A stretch of 64,000 bases of DNA. It comes from Bacillus massilinigeriensis (lineage in GTDB: Bacteria; Bacillota; Bacilli; Bacillales; Cytobacillaceae). Each line of letters opens with the position of its first letter. Position 1 is the stretch's first letter. The notes beneath the pieces were generated by a model that saw only the letters and a list, made by a program, of their open reading frames with translations, did not search any database and had not been told where the DNA came from. Below, piece by piece: positions 1 through 9,126 of this stretch. A program made the position numbers and the translations under genes. The stretch is taken from the NCBI RefSeq assembly GCF_900117315.1, contig NZ_LT630337.1:3411404-3475403 (forward strand). The letters run 5' to 3'.

Positions 1-13
1 AGAGGTGAGAAAG

Positions 14-1012
14 ATGTCACACCATTTATATACAAGCTTTTTGAGATTGCCTCTTTTATTAAGAATACTATTAATTGCTGTAATTATTATTTTTACATTT
101 GGATTAATTATTTCAGTCATTGAACCGAATGTTTTTCCCACCATTTTTGATGGCATTTGGTGGGCGATGATTACTGCATCAACTGTTGGATACGGTGATT
201 TGGTCCCTGAAAGCATTCTCGGTAGGGTAATTGGAATGATACTAATATTTTTAGGAGCCGGTATTCTTTCCTCTTATTTTGTTGCTTTATCAACGACAGC
301 CGTAACGAAACAAAATGAATACATGGAAGGAAAAATGGTCTTTAAGGGGAGAGGTCATTTTATTATCGTAGGTTGGAATGAAAGGTCCAGAGTAATAATC
401 TCAACATTACTTAATCATGATTCACATTCAATTATCTTAATTGACCAAACATTAGAATCCAATCCCATTCCCCATAAACAAGTGCATTTTATTAAAGGAA
501 TGGCTAATTTAGATGATATTTTAATGAAAGCGAATATTGCTGAAGCTGAAAAGGTTATTCTTACTGCAGATCAAAATAAGGACGAACAGCATGCAGATAT
601 GAATACCATTCTAACCCTTCTTGCCATAAAGGGACTTAATCCGAATCTAATATGCATCGTTGAGATTTTAACATCCGATTATGTCGCAAATGCAAAAAGG
701 GCCGGAGCAGATGAGATTATCCAATCGAATGTTTTAACAAGCTATGTCATGTCAAATTGTCTTTCAATCGGTGAGGTAGGGCATTCCTCTCTTTTACTTT
801 TGCTTAATCACTTGCAGGATAATCAATTATCCTTAAACTCAGGGCAGCCCTACGAAGGGTATACAGTATCGGGGCTTAGTGCGCAACTTTTAAAGCAGGG
901 CACCCTCCTTATTGGAATTCGAAAAGGGGAAGAAACCTTGATTAATCCTCCTCACACCTACGTAATAAATAATAGCGACCAATTGCTTGTTGTTGAGAAA
1001 AATAGAACTTGA
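14..1012 (+). CDS. yugO: Potassium channel with RCK domain, YugO-like
   Basis: Membrane K+ channel of the two-helix, MthK-like type. A first membrane helix lies at about residues 12-36, the selectivity filter TVGYGD follows at about 57-62, and a second helix is at about 72-97. The rest is a cytoplasmic RCK/TrkA-N domain that begins at FIIVGWNERS and continues into a TrkA-C-like tail. In B. subtilis YugO mediates K+ efflux in biofilm electrical signalling and is co-transcribed with mstX; that partner would lie left of the window. I chose ATG at 14 (332 aa) because the in-frame GTG at 5 lies inside the ribosome binding site AGAGGTGAG. Family assignment is firm; the physiological role is inferred. 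Confidence 0.9.
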   Translation: MSHHLYTSFLRLPLLLRILLIAVIIIFTFGLIISVIEPNVFPTIFDGIWWAMITASTVGYGDLVPESILGRVIGMILIFLGAGILSSYFVALSTTAVTKQNEYMEGKMVFKGRGHFIIVGWNERSRVIISTLLNHDSHSIILIDQTLESNPIPHKQVHFIKGMANLDDILMKANIAEAEKVILTADQNKDEQHADMNTILTLLAIKGLNPNLICIVEILTSDYVANAKRAGADEIIQSNVLTSYVMSNCLSIGEVGHSSLLLLLNHLQDNQLSLNSGQPYEGYTVSGLSAQLLKQGTLLIGIRKGEETLINPPHTYVINNSDQLLVVEKNRT

Positions 1013-1144
1013 TGCCGCTCATATTCCGACTATATAGCGGCATTAGTGGCTCTCCTTTCCCTTTTCGGCTTTCTACTGCCTTATTTTTTAGGTTTGAAAA
1101 ATTGACCTAATAACCACCAAAATCAATATATTACTAATAAAATC

Positions 1145-1543
1145 TTAGGTCAGTATAGACTCCAGTTCAAAAATCATTGCTTTTCCTAGCTCCACAAACC
1201 TCTCTGGAACATCGGCATCTTTGTTAACAGGTTCAGCAAATTGATTAAAAGAAGCAGAAAAGTTCCCAGTTGAAGCTTGATCCAATCCCCTCTCATATTG
1301 ATGCCCAAGGAGATACGGCCTTGATAGCTCTACCGTACAACCCCTTGAATCCAATTGTCCATCAATTGCCTGAAAAGGAACCCGTAAAAATTGATACTCA
1401 CCCTGATCTGCAATCTTGTAGTCAAACGAACCATGATCATAATCCCAATTTCCCCCAATTGCATATCCTAGGGGTTTCAAAAGCTGTTCAAGTTTATACA
1501 AATCATACTGCTTGCCTTCAATTTTGGAAGGAATTTCAATCAT
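1145..1543 (-). CDS. yugN: YugN-family protein of unknown function
   Basis: A 132-residue soluble protein with no membrane segment or signal peptide. The start MIEIPSKIEG and the acidic, aromatic-rich body match the YugN-like family, whose function is not known. It lies between yugO and pgi as in B. subtilis, convergent with yugO and in the same direction as pgi upstream. The start is preceded by AAAGGAGAATG. Identification relies on sequence resemblance plus conserved gene order; I see no catalytic motif. Confidence 0.8.
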   Translation of the reverse strand: MIEIPSKIEGKQYDLYKLEQLLKPLGYAIGGNWDYDHGSFDYKIADQGEYQFLRVPFQAIDGQLDSRGCTVELSRPYLLGHQYERGLDQASTGNFSASFNQFAEPVNKDADVPERFVELGKAMIFELESILT

Positions 1544-1587
1544 CCATTCATTCTCCTTTCACGATTTTTGATTAGTTTCTCCGAAAA

Positions 1588-1618
1588 AAAGAGTGTTAGT
1601 CTATGACTAACACTCTTT
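1588..1618 (-). terminator. Intrinsic terminator of pgi
   Basis: A 14-bp perfect stem (1588-1601 with 1605-1618) with a 3-base loop is followed on the minus strand by a T-rich run. It sits just after the pgi stop codon and separates pgi from yugN. Confidence 0.85.
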
Positions 1619-1636
1619 CGTATTTCAAATCATTTA

Positions 1637-2986
1637 TTATTTTAGGCGTTTTTCAAGCTCTGCTTTCTTTTCTTCATAGCCTGGTTTTCCAAGAAGGGCA
1701 AACATATTTACTTTATATGCTTCAACACCAGGTTGATCAAATGGATTTACTCCTAATAAATAGCCGCTCATCGCACATGCCTTTTCAAAGAAATAGACTA
1801 AATATCCAAATGTGTATTCATCCATTTTTGGAATAGATACGATTAAGTTAGGAACTCCTCCGTCTGTATGAGCAAGCATGGTTCCTTCGAATGCTTTATT
1901 ATTTACAAAGTCAACGGTTTTTCCAGCAAGATAATTTAAACCATCTAGATCATTTTCAGCTGCTTCGATTGTTAATTCGTGACGTGGGTTTTCAACCTTA
2001 ATAACGGTCTCAAATAAATCACGGCGACCTTCTTGAACATATTGTCCAAGAGAGTGTAAATCAGTTGAAAAGTTAGCTGAAGATGGGTAAATTCCCTTTT
2101 GGTCTTTCCCTTCGCTTTCTCCGAATAGCTGTTTCCACCATTCTGAGAAATATTGAAGACCTGGTTCATAGTTAATTAACATCTCGATGGTTTTTCCTTT
2201 ATTATAAAGGGCATTACGAACAGCAGCGTATTGATAAGCAAGGTTTTCCTCTACTTCAGACTTACTAAAGTCTTCACGAGCTGAAGCTGCTCCCTTCATC
2301 ATAGCTTCAATATCAGCACCACTTACAGCAATCGGTAATAACCCAACAGCAGTTAATACGGAATAACGGCCGCCGATGTCATCTGCAATAACAAATGTTT
2401 CATAGCCCTCTTCATTGGATAAAGTTTTTAATGCTCCACGAGCCTTGTCAGTTGTAGCAAATATTCTTTTTCTTGCTTCCTCTACACCATACTTCTCTTC
2501 AAGAAGTTTGCGGAAAATGCGGAAGGCAATTGCAGGTTCTGTTGTTGTACCAGATTTAGAAATAACATTGATGGAAAAATCTTTTCCTTCAAGTAGATCC
2601 ATTACATCTCTCATATAAGACGAGCTAATGTTATTTCCTACAAAGATGATTTGTGGTGTTTTACGCTGTTCTTTTGAAAGTGCATTATAAAAGCTGTGTT
2701 GAAGCATCTCAATTGCAGCGCGTGCTCCTAAGTAAGATCCGCCAATTCCAATTACAAGTAATACATCAGAATCCGCTTTAATTTTTTCTGCTGCTTTTTG
2801 GATGCGTGAAAATTCTTCTTTATCATAGTCTACAGGTAGGTCAATCCATCCTAAGAAGTCATTTCCCGCACCAGTTTTTTCATGTAGTGAATGATGAGCA
2901 ACCTTAATTGCATCACTCAAGTATGTAATTTCGTGTTCGCCAAAAAAACTAAGTGCTTTTGAGTAATCAAATCGAATATGTGTCAT
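1637..2986 (-). CDS. pgi: Glucose-6-phosphate isomerase
   Basis: Cytosolic glycolytic enzyme interconverting glucose-6-phosphate and fructose-6-phosphate. At 449 aa it has the usual short length of Firmicute Pgi. Signature motifs are visible: [11 protein letters not shown] near residue 80, [14 protein letters not shown] near 145, [14 protein letters not shown] near 205 and the C-terminal GVEAYK region. The ATG start follows GGAGGATCATTC. It is monocistronic, bounded by its own terminator, and lies between yugN and the alcohol dehydrogenase gene. A possible catabolite-responsive element lies 76-91 bases upstream. Confidence 0.97.
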   Translation of the reverse strand: MTHIRFDYSKALSFFGEHEITYLSDAIKVAHHSLHEKTGAGNDFLGWIDLPVDYDKEEFSRIQKAAEKIKADSDVLLVIGIGGSYLGARAAIEMLQHSFYNALSKEQRKTPQIIFVGNNISSSYMRDVMDLLEGKDFSINVISKSGTTTEPAIAFRIFRKLLEEKYGVEEARKRIFATTDKARGALKTLSNEEGYETFVIADDIGGRYSVLTAVGLLPIAVSGADIEAMMKGAASAREDFSKSEVEENLAYQYAAVRNALYNKGKTIEMLINYEPGLQYFSEWWKQLFGESEGKDQKGIYPSSANFSTDLHSLGQYVQEGRRDLFETVIKVENPRHELTIEAAENDLDGLNYLAGKTVDFVNNKAFEGTMLAHTDGGVPNLIVSIPKMDEYTFGYLVYFFEKACAMSGYLLGVNPFDQPGVEAYKVNMFALLGKPGYEEKKAELEKRLK

Positions 2987-3061
2987 GAATGATCCTCCAT
3001 CTATATTATTTACTATTTCACTTTATCGAAGTCCGAAGTCGGAATCAAGGAGTCCCTTTAT

Positions 3062-3077
3062 TTGTAAGCGCATCCAA
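3062..3077. promoter_or_regulatory. Candidate catabolite-responsive element (cre)
   Basis: TTGTAAGCGCATCCAA matches the published cre consensus WTGNNARCGNWWWCAW at every constrained position except one. It lies upstream of pgi and just past the end of the alcohol dehydrogenase gene. CcpA control of pgi is only an inference; a single site found by eye may be chance. Confidence 0.3.
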
Positions 3078-3136
3078 TTATGACATATTTTTTACTTATT
3101 CAACTTAAATATGTATATGTTTTAATATCTACATAT

Positions 3137-3172
3137 AAAGGAACCATTTTAACTTTTGAAAATGGTTCCTTT
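3137..3172. terminator. Hairpin terminator after alcohol dehydrogenase gene
   Basis: A 14-bp perfect inverted repeat, 3137-3150 with 3159-3172, closes with an 8-base loop just past the dehydrogenase stop codon. The stem itself ends in T residues on the minus strand but there is no long T tract, so its efficiency is uncertain. Confidence 0.6.
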
Positions 3173-3179
3173 ATTATTT

Positions 3180-4343
3180 TTACAGAGAAGCGCGATAAAT
3201 AGCGAGCACATCGTCGCGATTTAGCTTTTTGAATACACCAAATTCTCCATTAACCATTGCTTTATCTGCCATTACATCAATTTTGCTATCATCGATTTCG
3301 TAATCAGCTAGTCTTGATGGGGCACCGAGACTACTCCAGAATTCTCTTAACTTTTCTATTCCTTCGAGTCCCACTTCCTCTGTGGTTTTTCCTTCTGGAT
3401 TCACACCAAAAACTCGAACTGCAAGCTGTTTAAATCGCTCTGGCTTCACACTCAAATTATGCTTCATCCAGTTAGGGAATAGAATAGCTAATCCTCCACC
3501 ATGAGGGATATCATAAATGGCAGAAACAGCATGTTCAATATTATGAGTTGCCCAATCTCCTCTGAATCCCATGGAAATCATCCCGTTTAGAGCAATCGTC
3601 CCATTATATAAAATTGTGGCACGGTGCTCATAGCTTTCTAGATTTTCTAGTAGCTTTGGCGCAGCTTCCATCACCGTCAATAGCAATCCTTCACACATAC
3701 GGTCCTGCAATAAAGTGTTTTCTTCCAGATGAAAATAATGCTCGAAGGTATGAGACATCATGTCTACAATTCCGTAGACAGTCTGATTTCTTGGTACAGT
3801 ATATGTATTCGTCGGATCCAGAATCGAAAATCTCGGGAATACAGCTGGTGATCCCCAACCATATTTCTCATTTGTTTCCCAGTTCGTTATAACCGAGCCG
3901 GAATTCATTTCAGATCCTGTTGCAGCAAGGGTCAAGACTGTACCAAAAGGTAATGCCTCCGTTGCAAATGATTTTTTGGTAACAATATCCCACGCATCGC
4001 CATCATATTTTGCTCCAGCGGCGATTAATTTCGTACAGTCAATAACACTGCCTCCACCGACTGCTAAAATAAAATCAATTCCTTCATTTTTACAAATTTC
4101 AATTCCCTTTCGAGCAGTTGTAATCCTTGGATTAGGTTCCACACCAGAAAGTTCAAAAATCTCTGCTTGAATCTCTTTCAAAGTGTCAATTACCTGATCA
4201 TACAGCCCATTTTTCTTGATGCTACCCCCACCATAAACAAGTAGTACCCTCTTTCCATAGCGAGGAACTTCCTTTTTCAGTTGTACAAGTTGATCTTTTC
4301 CAAAAATCAATTTTGTTGGATTCCAATATGTAAAGTTCTGCAA
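3180..4343 (-). CDS. yugJ: Iron-containing alcohol dehydrogenase (butanol dehydrogenase-like)
   Basis: NAD(P)H-dependent alcohol/aldehyde oxidoreductase of the type III (iron-activated) family. The nucleotide-binding GGGSVID motif is near residue 93, and the metal ligands lie in [11 protein letters not shown] and in [19 protein letters not shown] place the start at the TTG at 4343 (387 aa, [16 protein letters not shown]): the TTG at 4352 abuts the GAGGAGG site with no spacer, while 4343 has an 8-base spacer. It corresponds to YugJ/YugK of B. subtilis, which carries two such genes; here there is one, so assignment to yugJ rather than yugK is not secure. The natural substrate is unknown. Confidence 0.85.
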   Translation of the reverse strand: MQNFTYWNPTKLIFGKDQLVQLKKEVPRYGKRVLLVYGGGSIKKNGLYDQVIDTLKEIQAEIFELSGVEPNPRITTARKGIEICKNEGIDFILAVGGGSVIDCTKLIAAGAKYDGDAWDIVTKKSFATEALPFGTVLTLAATGSEMNSGSVITNWETNEKYGWGSPAVFPRFSILDPTNTYTVPRNQTVYGIVDMMSHTFEHYFHLEENTLLQDRMCEGLLLTVMEAAPKLLENLESYEHRATILYNGTIALNGMISMGFRGDWATHNIEHAVSAIYDIPHGGGLAILFPNWMKHNLSVKPERFKQLAVRVFGVNPEGKTTEEVGLEGIEKLREFWSSLGAPSRLADYEIDDSKIDVMADKAMVNGEFGVFKKLNRDDVLAIYRASL

Positions 4344-4484
4344 AGAATTCAACCTCCTCTTCGAATATATTATCTAATAAAAAGGAAATTAATGCAAAAA
4401 CAAGAAATTCTCAATGGAATTCCTGTATAAATAATGGTTTGATGATTAACTATATTAGTGAACCCAAAAAAAGGAGGATACATC

Positions 4485-4718
4485 ATGAGCTTTATTCAAC
4501 GTATTGCACTAGTTCTTACCATCATTGGAGCAATAAACTGGGGTTTAATTGGATTTTTCCAATATGATCTTGTAGCATCTATTTTTGGTGGACAATCCTC
4601 TACCCTTGCTCGAATCATATACGGTTTAGTTGGGCTTTGTGGTCTTATAAACCTTGGCTTACTCTTTAAGCCAAATGAAGAAATGGAAAGATCGCCTCAG
4701 GCTAAGCCAAGCAGATAG
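4485..4718 (+). CDS. yuzA: Small DUF378 membrane protein YuzA
   Basis: A 77-residue integral membrane protein of the DUF378 family (function unknown). Two hydrophobic segments, at about residues 5-27 and 36-60, flank a short loop; INWGLIGFF and the Gly-rich second helix are typical of the family. The ATG at 4485 follows AAAGGAGGATACATC with ideal spacing, so the longer frame beginning at 4458 is not used. It is a single gene with its own terminator, convergent with rocD. Confidence 0.88.
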   Translation: MSFIQRIALVLTIIGAINWGLIGFFQYDLVASIFGGQSSTLARIIYGLVGLCGLINLGLLFKPNEEMERSPQAKPSR

Positions 4719-4740
4719 TATTTACTCATATGAGAAATTG

Positions 4741-4780
4741 AAAAAACAATCCTTGCATCAAATCACAAGGATTGTTTTTT
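4741..4780. terminator. Bidirectional terminator between yuzA and rocD
   Basis: A 15-bp perfect stem (4741-4755 with 4766-4780) begins with A6 and ends with T6, so it can terminate transcription arriving from either convergent gene. Confidence 0.9.
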
Positions 4781-4814
4781 TATAATAATAAGACCCTAGC
4801 TTTATTTCTCTAAT

Positions 4815-6005
4815 TCAACACAATACCTCTTTAATTCGTTCAATGGCCCAATCTAATTCCTCTTCCATTATGACAAGTGGTGGGGCAAAGCGAATGACCG
4901 TGTCATGGGTTTCTTTACATAAGAGCCCCTTTTCTTTAAGTTCTTCACAATATTTCCTTGCAGGTTCACTGAGCTCAACACCAATAAATAAACCCTTTCC
5001 TCTTACTTCTTTAATCAAAGGATTATTGATTTCCTTTAACTTTGAAACAAAATACTCTCCAAGGCGGAGGGAACGGTCTGCAAGTTTTTCTTCTATTAAT
5101 ACATTAAGGGATGCAATGGATACTGCACAGGCCATTGGGTTTCCCCCAAAGGTTGAGCCGTGTGACCCTGGATTAAAAACCCCTAAGATCTCATTATTTG
5201 AGACGACACAGGAAATAGGAAATACTCCCCCTCCAAGTGCTTTACCAAGAATGTACATATCGGGAACAACATCCTCCCATTCACAGGCAAACATCTTCCC
5301 TGAACGTCCAAGACCAGCTTGTATTTCATCTGCAATAAATAAGACGTTTTCTTTCTTACATATATTTGATGCTTCCTTCAAAAATCCTTCCGGTGGAATA
5401 ATGATTCCAGCTTCCCCTTGAATAGGTTCAATTAACAATGCAGCAGTATTTGGAGTAATGGCAGCCTTTAATGCTTCGAGATCACCAAACGGAATAAGCT
5501 TAATTCCAGGGAGCATCGGACCAAATCCCCTTTTATATTCCGGGTCTGACGATAATGAAACCGCTGTCATTGTACGGCCGTGAAAATTCCCAATGCAGGC
5601 GATGATTTCTGCTTGATCTTCAGCAACCCCTTTCACATCATATGCCCATCTACGAGCAGCCTTTATTGCAGTTTCTACTGCTTCTGCACCAGTATTCATA
5701 GGAAGTACCATTTCCATATTTGTTAATTGACATACTTTTTCATACCATGGCCCAAGCTGATCATTATGAAAGGCCCGTGAAGTTAAGGTTACTCTATCTG
5801 CTTGTTCTTTTAATGCTTGAATAATTTTGGGATGACGGTGACCTTGATTTACGGCAGAATACGCACTTAGCATATCCATATATTTGTTTCCTTCGGGATC
5901 TTCTACCCAGACCCCTTCTGCTTTAGAAATGACGATTGGAAGAGGGTGATAATTATTTGCACCATATTTTTCAGTCTGTTCAATGATGGATTGTGATTTT
6001 GTCAT
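4815..6005 (-). CDS. rocD: Ornithine aminotransferase
   Basis: PLP-dependent class III aminotransferase that converts L-ornithine and 2-oxoglutarate to glutamate semialdehyde and glutamate. The protein (396 aa) closely resembles B. subtilis RocD across its length: [17 protein letters not shown] at the N-terminus, the substrate-binding [15 protein letters not shown], the cofactor-binding [15 protein letters not shown] and the PLP lysine in [13 protein letters not shown]. It stands alone here, without rocE, rocF or rocR, between yuzA and yugI, unlike the rocDEF operon of B. subtilis. I saw no sigma-54 (-24/-12) promoter in the upstream 200 bases. Confidence 0.95.
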   Translation of the reverse strand: MTKSQSIIEQTEKYGANNYHPLPIVISKAEGVWVEDPEGNKYMDMLSAYSAVNQGHRHPKIIQALKEQADRVTLTSRAFHNDQLGPWYEKVCQLTNMEMVLPMNTGAEAVETAIKAARRWAYDVKGVAEDQAEIIACIGNFHGRTMTAVSLSSDPEYKRGFGPMLPGIKLIPFGDLEALKAAITPNTAALLIEPIQGEAGIIIPPEGFLKEASNICKKENVLFIADEIQAGLGRSGKMFACEWEDVVPDMYILGKALGGGVFPISCVVSNNEILGVFNPGSHGSTFGGNPMACAVSIASLNVLIEEKLADRSLRLGEYFVSKLKEINNPLIKEVRGKGLFIGVELSEPARKYCEELKEKGLLCKETHDTVIRFAPPLVIMEEELDWAIERIKEVLC

Positions 6006-6187
6006 ATCCAGTCCTCCTTTTCTAATTATCTTAATACTCTATGCTTTTTAACTTCTTTAAATTGTTTGAATACCAATTTAACTATATGATAACATACACA
6101 CCCAATCTCTTAAAATTATAATAAATATATATAATATGTGACGAATTAGAATAAAGGAATAGATTGAGTTAGGAGTATGTGGCCAAT

Positions 6188-6213
6188 AAAAAAAGCCAAG
6201 CAATAACTTGGCC
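6188..6213 (-). terminator. Intrinsic terminator of yugI
   Basis: On the minus strand a GCCAAG/CTTGGC stem with a 6-base loop is followed by seven T residues, shortly after the yugI stop codon. Confidence 0.8.
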
Positions 6214-6227
6214 ATTAATAATTGGGA

Positions 6228-6617
6228 TTATTTTTGTGATTGATCAATCCACTCTTGAAGTTTATCTTTTAGAGTATTAAATCCTTGTGGTGCTTCAGCT
6301 TCTTGCTTAATTGCAGCAGCTGCTTGACGTCTACGTGGCTTTTTAACCTTTTGTACTTCAGGTTGTGCAGGTGCTTCTTCGGTTGCACGAATGGATAATC
6401 CAATTTTTCCAGCTTCTGAATCAATGGATAATACTTTTACATTAACCTCATCGCCGACTTTTAGGAATTCGTTAATATCCTTTACAAATCCATGAGTAAT
6501 TTCAGAAATGTGAACAAGACCTTGAGTATTTTCATCAAGAGCAACAAATGCTCCATATGGTTGAATTCCAGTCACTTTTCCTTTTAACACACTGCCTACT
6601 TCGATAGTTTCTGCCAT
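6228..6617 (-). CDS. yugI: S1-domain RNA-binding protein YugI (general stress protein 13)
   Basis: A 129-residue protein with one S1 RNA-binding domain at residues 5-75, shown by GSVLKGKVTGIQPYGAFV and LVHISEI. It is followed by a basic, low-complexity linker (KVKKPRRRQAAAA) and a short tail ending in WIDQSQK. Matches B. subtilis YugI/GSP13, which associates with the ribosome. The ATG follows TTAGGAGTG. It is monocistronic. The S1 assignment is firm; a stress role comes from the B. subtilis homologue only. Confidence 0.9.
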   Translation of the reverse strand: MAETIEVGSVLKGKVTGIQPYGAFVALDENTQGLVHISEITHGFVKDINEFLKVGDEVNVKVLSIDSEAGKIGLSIRATEEAPAQPEVQKVKKPRRRQAAAAIKQEAEAPQGFNTLKDKLQEWIDQSQK

Positions 6618-6810
6618 AGAAACACTCCTAAATCATTTTTATTTTATCCCATTTATACGCAATAAAAAATTATATCACAAACTCCTTCTTAATACAAAAG
6701 ATAAGGGAATAGATTGTTTCTTCGAATTAACAGAATGTTCAATTAAATAGAATAAATTTACATTTAGCCGTGTTAAAATCAACTTAAAGAACAATTGCAA
6801 GGGGGATGAG

Positions 6811-7011
6811 ATGATGTCAACTGTTGGTCAAAACATAAAAAAAGCACGAGAGAACCATAATTTAACCCAGGAAGAACTTGCATTTAAACTTCGAGTAGGT
6901 TTAGCAAGGGTTGAAAAATATGAGTCGGGAGAGCAGATTCCTGACACAAATATGATTCTGTTGATATCTACTGTTCTAGATGTACCCACCTCAGAGTTAA
7001 TTGCTCAATGA
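6811..7011 (+). CDS. Small XRE-family DNA-binding protein
   Basis: A 66-residue protein that is almost entirely one Cro/CI-type helix-turn-helix: IKKARENHNLTQEELAFKL, then the recognition region VEKYESGEQIPD and TVLDVPTSELI. It lacks any effector or dimerisation domain. Ribosome binding site AGGGGGATG precedes ATG at 6811, with a second ATG at 6814 equally possible. It lies alone between the divergent yugI and the convergent alaT, followed by two tandem terminators. Targets are unknown; self-regulation is typical for such proteins but not shown. Confidence 0.85.
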   Translation: MMSTVGQNIKKARENHNLTQEELAFKLRVGLARVEKYESGEQIPDTNMILLISTVLDVPTSELIAQ

Positions 7012-7111
7012 GCTCCTTAGTTATTTTTTATGAAAATAGAGGATTTTATAAGCAAATACAATAGAAAAATTACCAGATAGTATAAAAACTCTCCCAAAAA
7101 AGGTATAAAAA

Positions 7112-7163
7112 GGGGAATACTGGTTAACCTTATGATAAGGCTTTCTAGTATTCCCCCCTTTTT
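7112..7163 (+). terminator. Intrinsic terminator 1 downstream of the XRE gene
   Basis: Stem GGGGAATACT (7112-7121) pairs with 7147-7156, with an inner CCTTAT/ATAAGG hairpin, and is followed by CCTTTTTG on the plus strand. Confidence 0.75.
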
Positions 7164-7168
7164 GTATT

Positions 7169-7201
7169 GGACAAACCGTCAATCGTTTGTCCTTTTTTTT
7201 A
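7169..7201 (+). terminator. Intrinsic terminator 2 downstream of the XRE gene
   Basis: Stem GGACAAAC (7169-7176) pairs with GTTTGTCC (7185-7192) and is followed by eight T residues. It lies six bases after the preceding terminator, giving a tandem pair on the plus strand. Confidence 0.85.
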
Positions 7202-7229
7202 TCTTCCTAAATGACTCTTAAAAAAGCCA

Positions 7230-8396
7230 CTAAAATTTCTTGAGAAATTTCTCCATTCTTTTAATCGCTTCTTGAAGCTGTTCCATTGATGAAGCATAGG
7301 AACAACGCACATGACCTTCACCGCTAATACCGAATACATCACCAGGTACAACAGCCACTTTTTCTTCTAGTATCAATCTTTCAGCAAATTGCTCAGAGGT
7401 TAATCCTGTGCTTTTGATCGATGGAAAAGCATAAAATGCTCCACCAGGAACATGACAAGTGAGTCCAATTTCATTAAGTGATTGGACAAAATAATTTCTA
7501 CGACGGCGATAGCTTTTTTTCATTTCCTCCACATCGTCTCTGCCATTCTTTAAGGCCTCAATGGCCGCATATTGGGACATTGTGGAAGCACACATCATTC
7601 CATATTGATGTATTTTTAACATTGCCTCCGAGATTTCGATTGGAGCACATACAAAGCCAAGGCGCCATCCAGTCATTGCGAATCCTTTTGAGAAACCGGA
7701 AATTAGAATGGTCCGTTCCTTCATTCCTCTTATTGTTGCAAGGCTTGTATATTCCTCATCATAGCTAAGCTCTGCATATATTTCATCCGAAATGACTAAC
7801 AAATCATTCTTTATAACGAAGTCGGAAAACCTTTCTAATTCCTTTTTCGTCATCATGGATCCAGTTGGATTATTTGGAGAACATAGAATAATTGCCTTTG
7901 TTCTCTCTGTGACAGCTTTTTCAAGCTGCTCAGGAGTAACCTTGAAATCATTTTCCTTTAATGTCTGAACCTCAATTGGTTTACCACCTGCTAGAGTCAC
8001 TAAAGGAGCATAGGCAACAAAGCTTGGGTCCAATACAATAACCTCATCCCCAGGGTCAAGAATGGTTCTTAATGCTATATCTAATGCTTGACTACCACCA
8101 ACCGTTACGATGATTTGGTTCTTCGGATTATAATCAACCTTGAATCGGTCGCTTAAATAATATGAAATTTCTTTTCTTAATTCGATTAAACCAGCATTAG
8201 CAGTATAAGAAGTATAGCCTTGCTCAAGTGATAAAATGGCTGCCTCTCGAATGGACCAAGAGGTCACAAAGTCAGGCTCTCCTACTCCTAATGATATGAC
8301 GCCCTCTACACCAGCTGCTAAATCAAAAAAACGTCGAATCCCAGATGGCTTAAGTTCATCAACTGTTTTAGATATATAGGATTTCGTTTGTTCCAT
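7230..8396 (-). CDS. alaT: Alanine aminotransferase AlaT
   Basis: PLP-dependent class I/II aminotransferase (388 aa) matching B. subtilis AlaT, which makes alanine from pyruvate and glutamate. Visible motifs are SLGVGEPDF at about residue 36, ILCSPNNPTGSMM near 170, VISDEIYAEL near 200 and the PLP-lysine motif SGFSKGFAMTGWRLGF near 235. The ATG overlaps the alaR stop codon by one base (TAATG), so the pair is translationally coupled. Regulation by AlaR is established in B. subtilis and fits this arrangement. Confidence 0.88.
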   Translation of the reverse strand: MEQTKSYISKTVDELKPSGIRRFFDLAAGVEGVISLGVGEPDFVTSWSIREAAILSLEQGYTSYTANAGLIELRKEISYYLSDRFKVDYNPKNQIIVTVGGSQALDIALRTILDPGDEVIVLDPSFVAYAPLVTLAGGKPIEVQTLKENDFKVTPEQLEKAVTERTKAIILCSPNNPTGSMMTKKELERFSDFVIKNDLLVISDEIYAELSYDEEYTSLATIRGMKERTILISGFSKGFAMTGWRLGFVCAPIEISEAMLKIHQYGMMCASTMSQYAAIEALKNGRDDVEEMKKSYRRRRNYFVQSLNEIGLTCHVPGGAFYAFPSIKSTGLTSEQFAERLILEEKVAVVPGDVFGISGEGHVRCSYASSMEQLQEAIKRMEKFLKKF

Positions 8397-8896
8397 TATG
8401 GTGACACCACGATTCGTTTATCTTCGTCGTTTTGTTCAAAAACTTTCCCATCATGCTTATATTTCTTCAAGATAAAGTGAGTAGTCGTTGAAATAACTGA
8501 GTCCAGTGTTGAAAGTTTTTCTGATACAAAATGGGCAACTTCATTCATTGTCTTTCCTTCAATGACTACAGATAAATCATAGGCTCCAGACATCAAATAA
8601 ACGGATTTTACCTCTTTAAAACGATAAATTCTTTGGGCAACATCATCAAAGCCTACTCCTCGTTGTGGAGTAACCTTTACGTCAATCATAGCTGTTACTC
8701 CCACATGTCCCTCGACCTTTGACCAATTGACAATCGAAGTATGGGTAACAATAATTTTTTCATGCTCCAGCTTTTTAATAATGGATTCAACCTCAGAAAT
8801 ATCAAGATTGGTCATTTTTGCAAGATCCTCATTGGTTGTTCTTGCGTTTTTTTCAAGAACCTCTAGAATTTCGAGTTCCTGTTCCGTTAACTTCAT
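8396..8896 (-). CDS. alaR: Lrp/AsnC-family regulator AlaR
   Basis: Transcription regulator of 166 aa: an N-terminal winged helix (residues 1-60, ELEILEVLEKNARTTNEDLAKM) followed by an AsnC/RAM effector domain (about 70-145) containing VKSVYLMSGAYDLSVVIEG. I chose ATG at 8896, seven bases after a GGAGTG site, giving the same length as B. subtilis AlaR; a longer frame from 8929 has no ribosome binding site. It is the first gene of the coupled alaR-alaT operon and in B. subtilis activates alaT. Confidence 0.88.
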   Translation of the reverse strand: MKLTEQELEILEVLEKNARTTNEDLAKMTNLDISEVESIIKKLEHEKIIVTHTSIVNWSKVEGHVGVTAMIDVKVTPQRGVGFDDVAQRIYRFKEVKSVYLMSGAYDLSVVIEGKTMNEVAHFVSEKLSTLDSVISTTTHFILKKYKHDGKVFEQNDEDKRIVVSP

Positions 8897-9126
8897 GTCT
8901 TTCACTCCATAACCTTTTTTGAAATACAATTATTATAGCAGAATTTCATGACATTATCTCATCATTTTGCTACTTTTCTAAAAATACCATTAATTAAGCT
9001 TCATAAGAAAGGGAAACTGCTTCATGCAGGTAACTTTTTTCATTAATTAGAGTTAATGATTTTACTTTTTATTTCCACCCCTTATCATATAAATAGGTAC
9101 ATAAGAATTTTAAAAGGGGTGACGTT

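Noticed and set aside
4843-5421. 192-residue open frame opposite rocD
   Set aside because: It is the antisense shadow of a clear RocD coding region, has no ribosome binding site and encodes a low-complexity Ser/Pro-rich chain.
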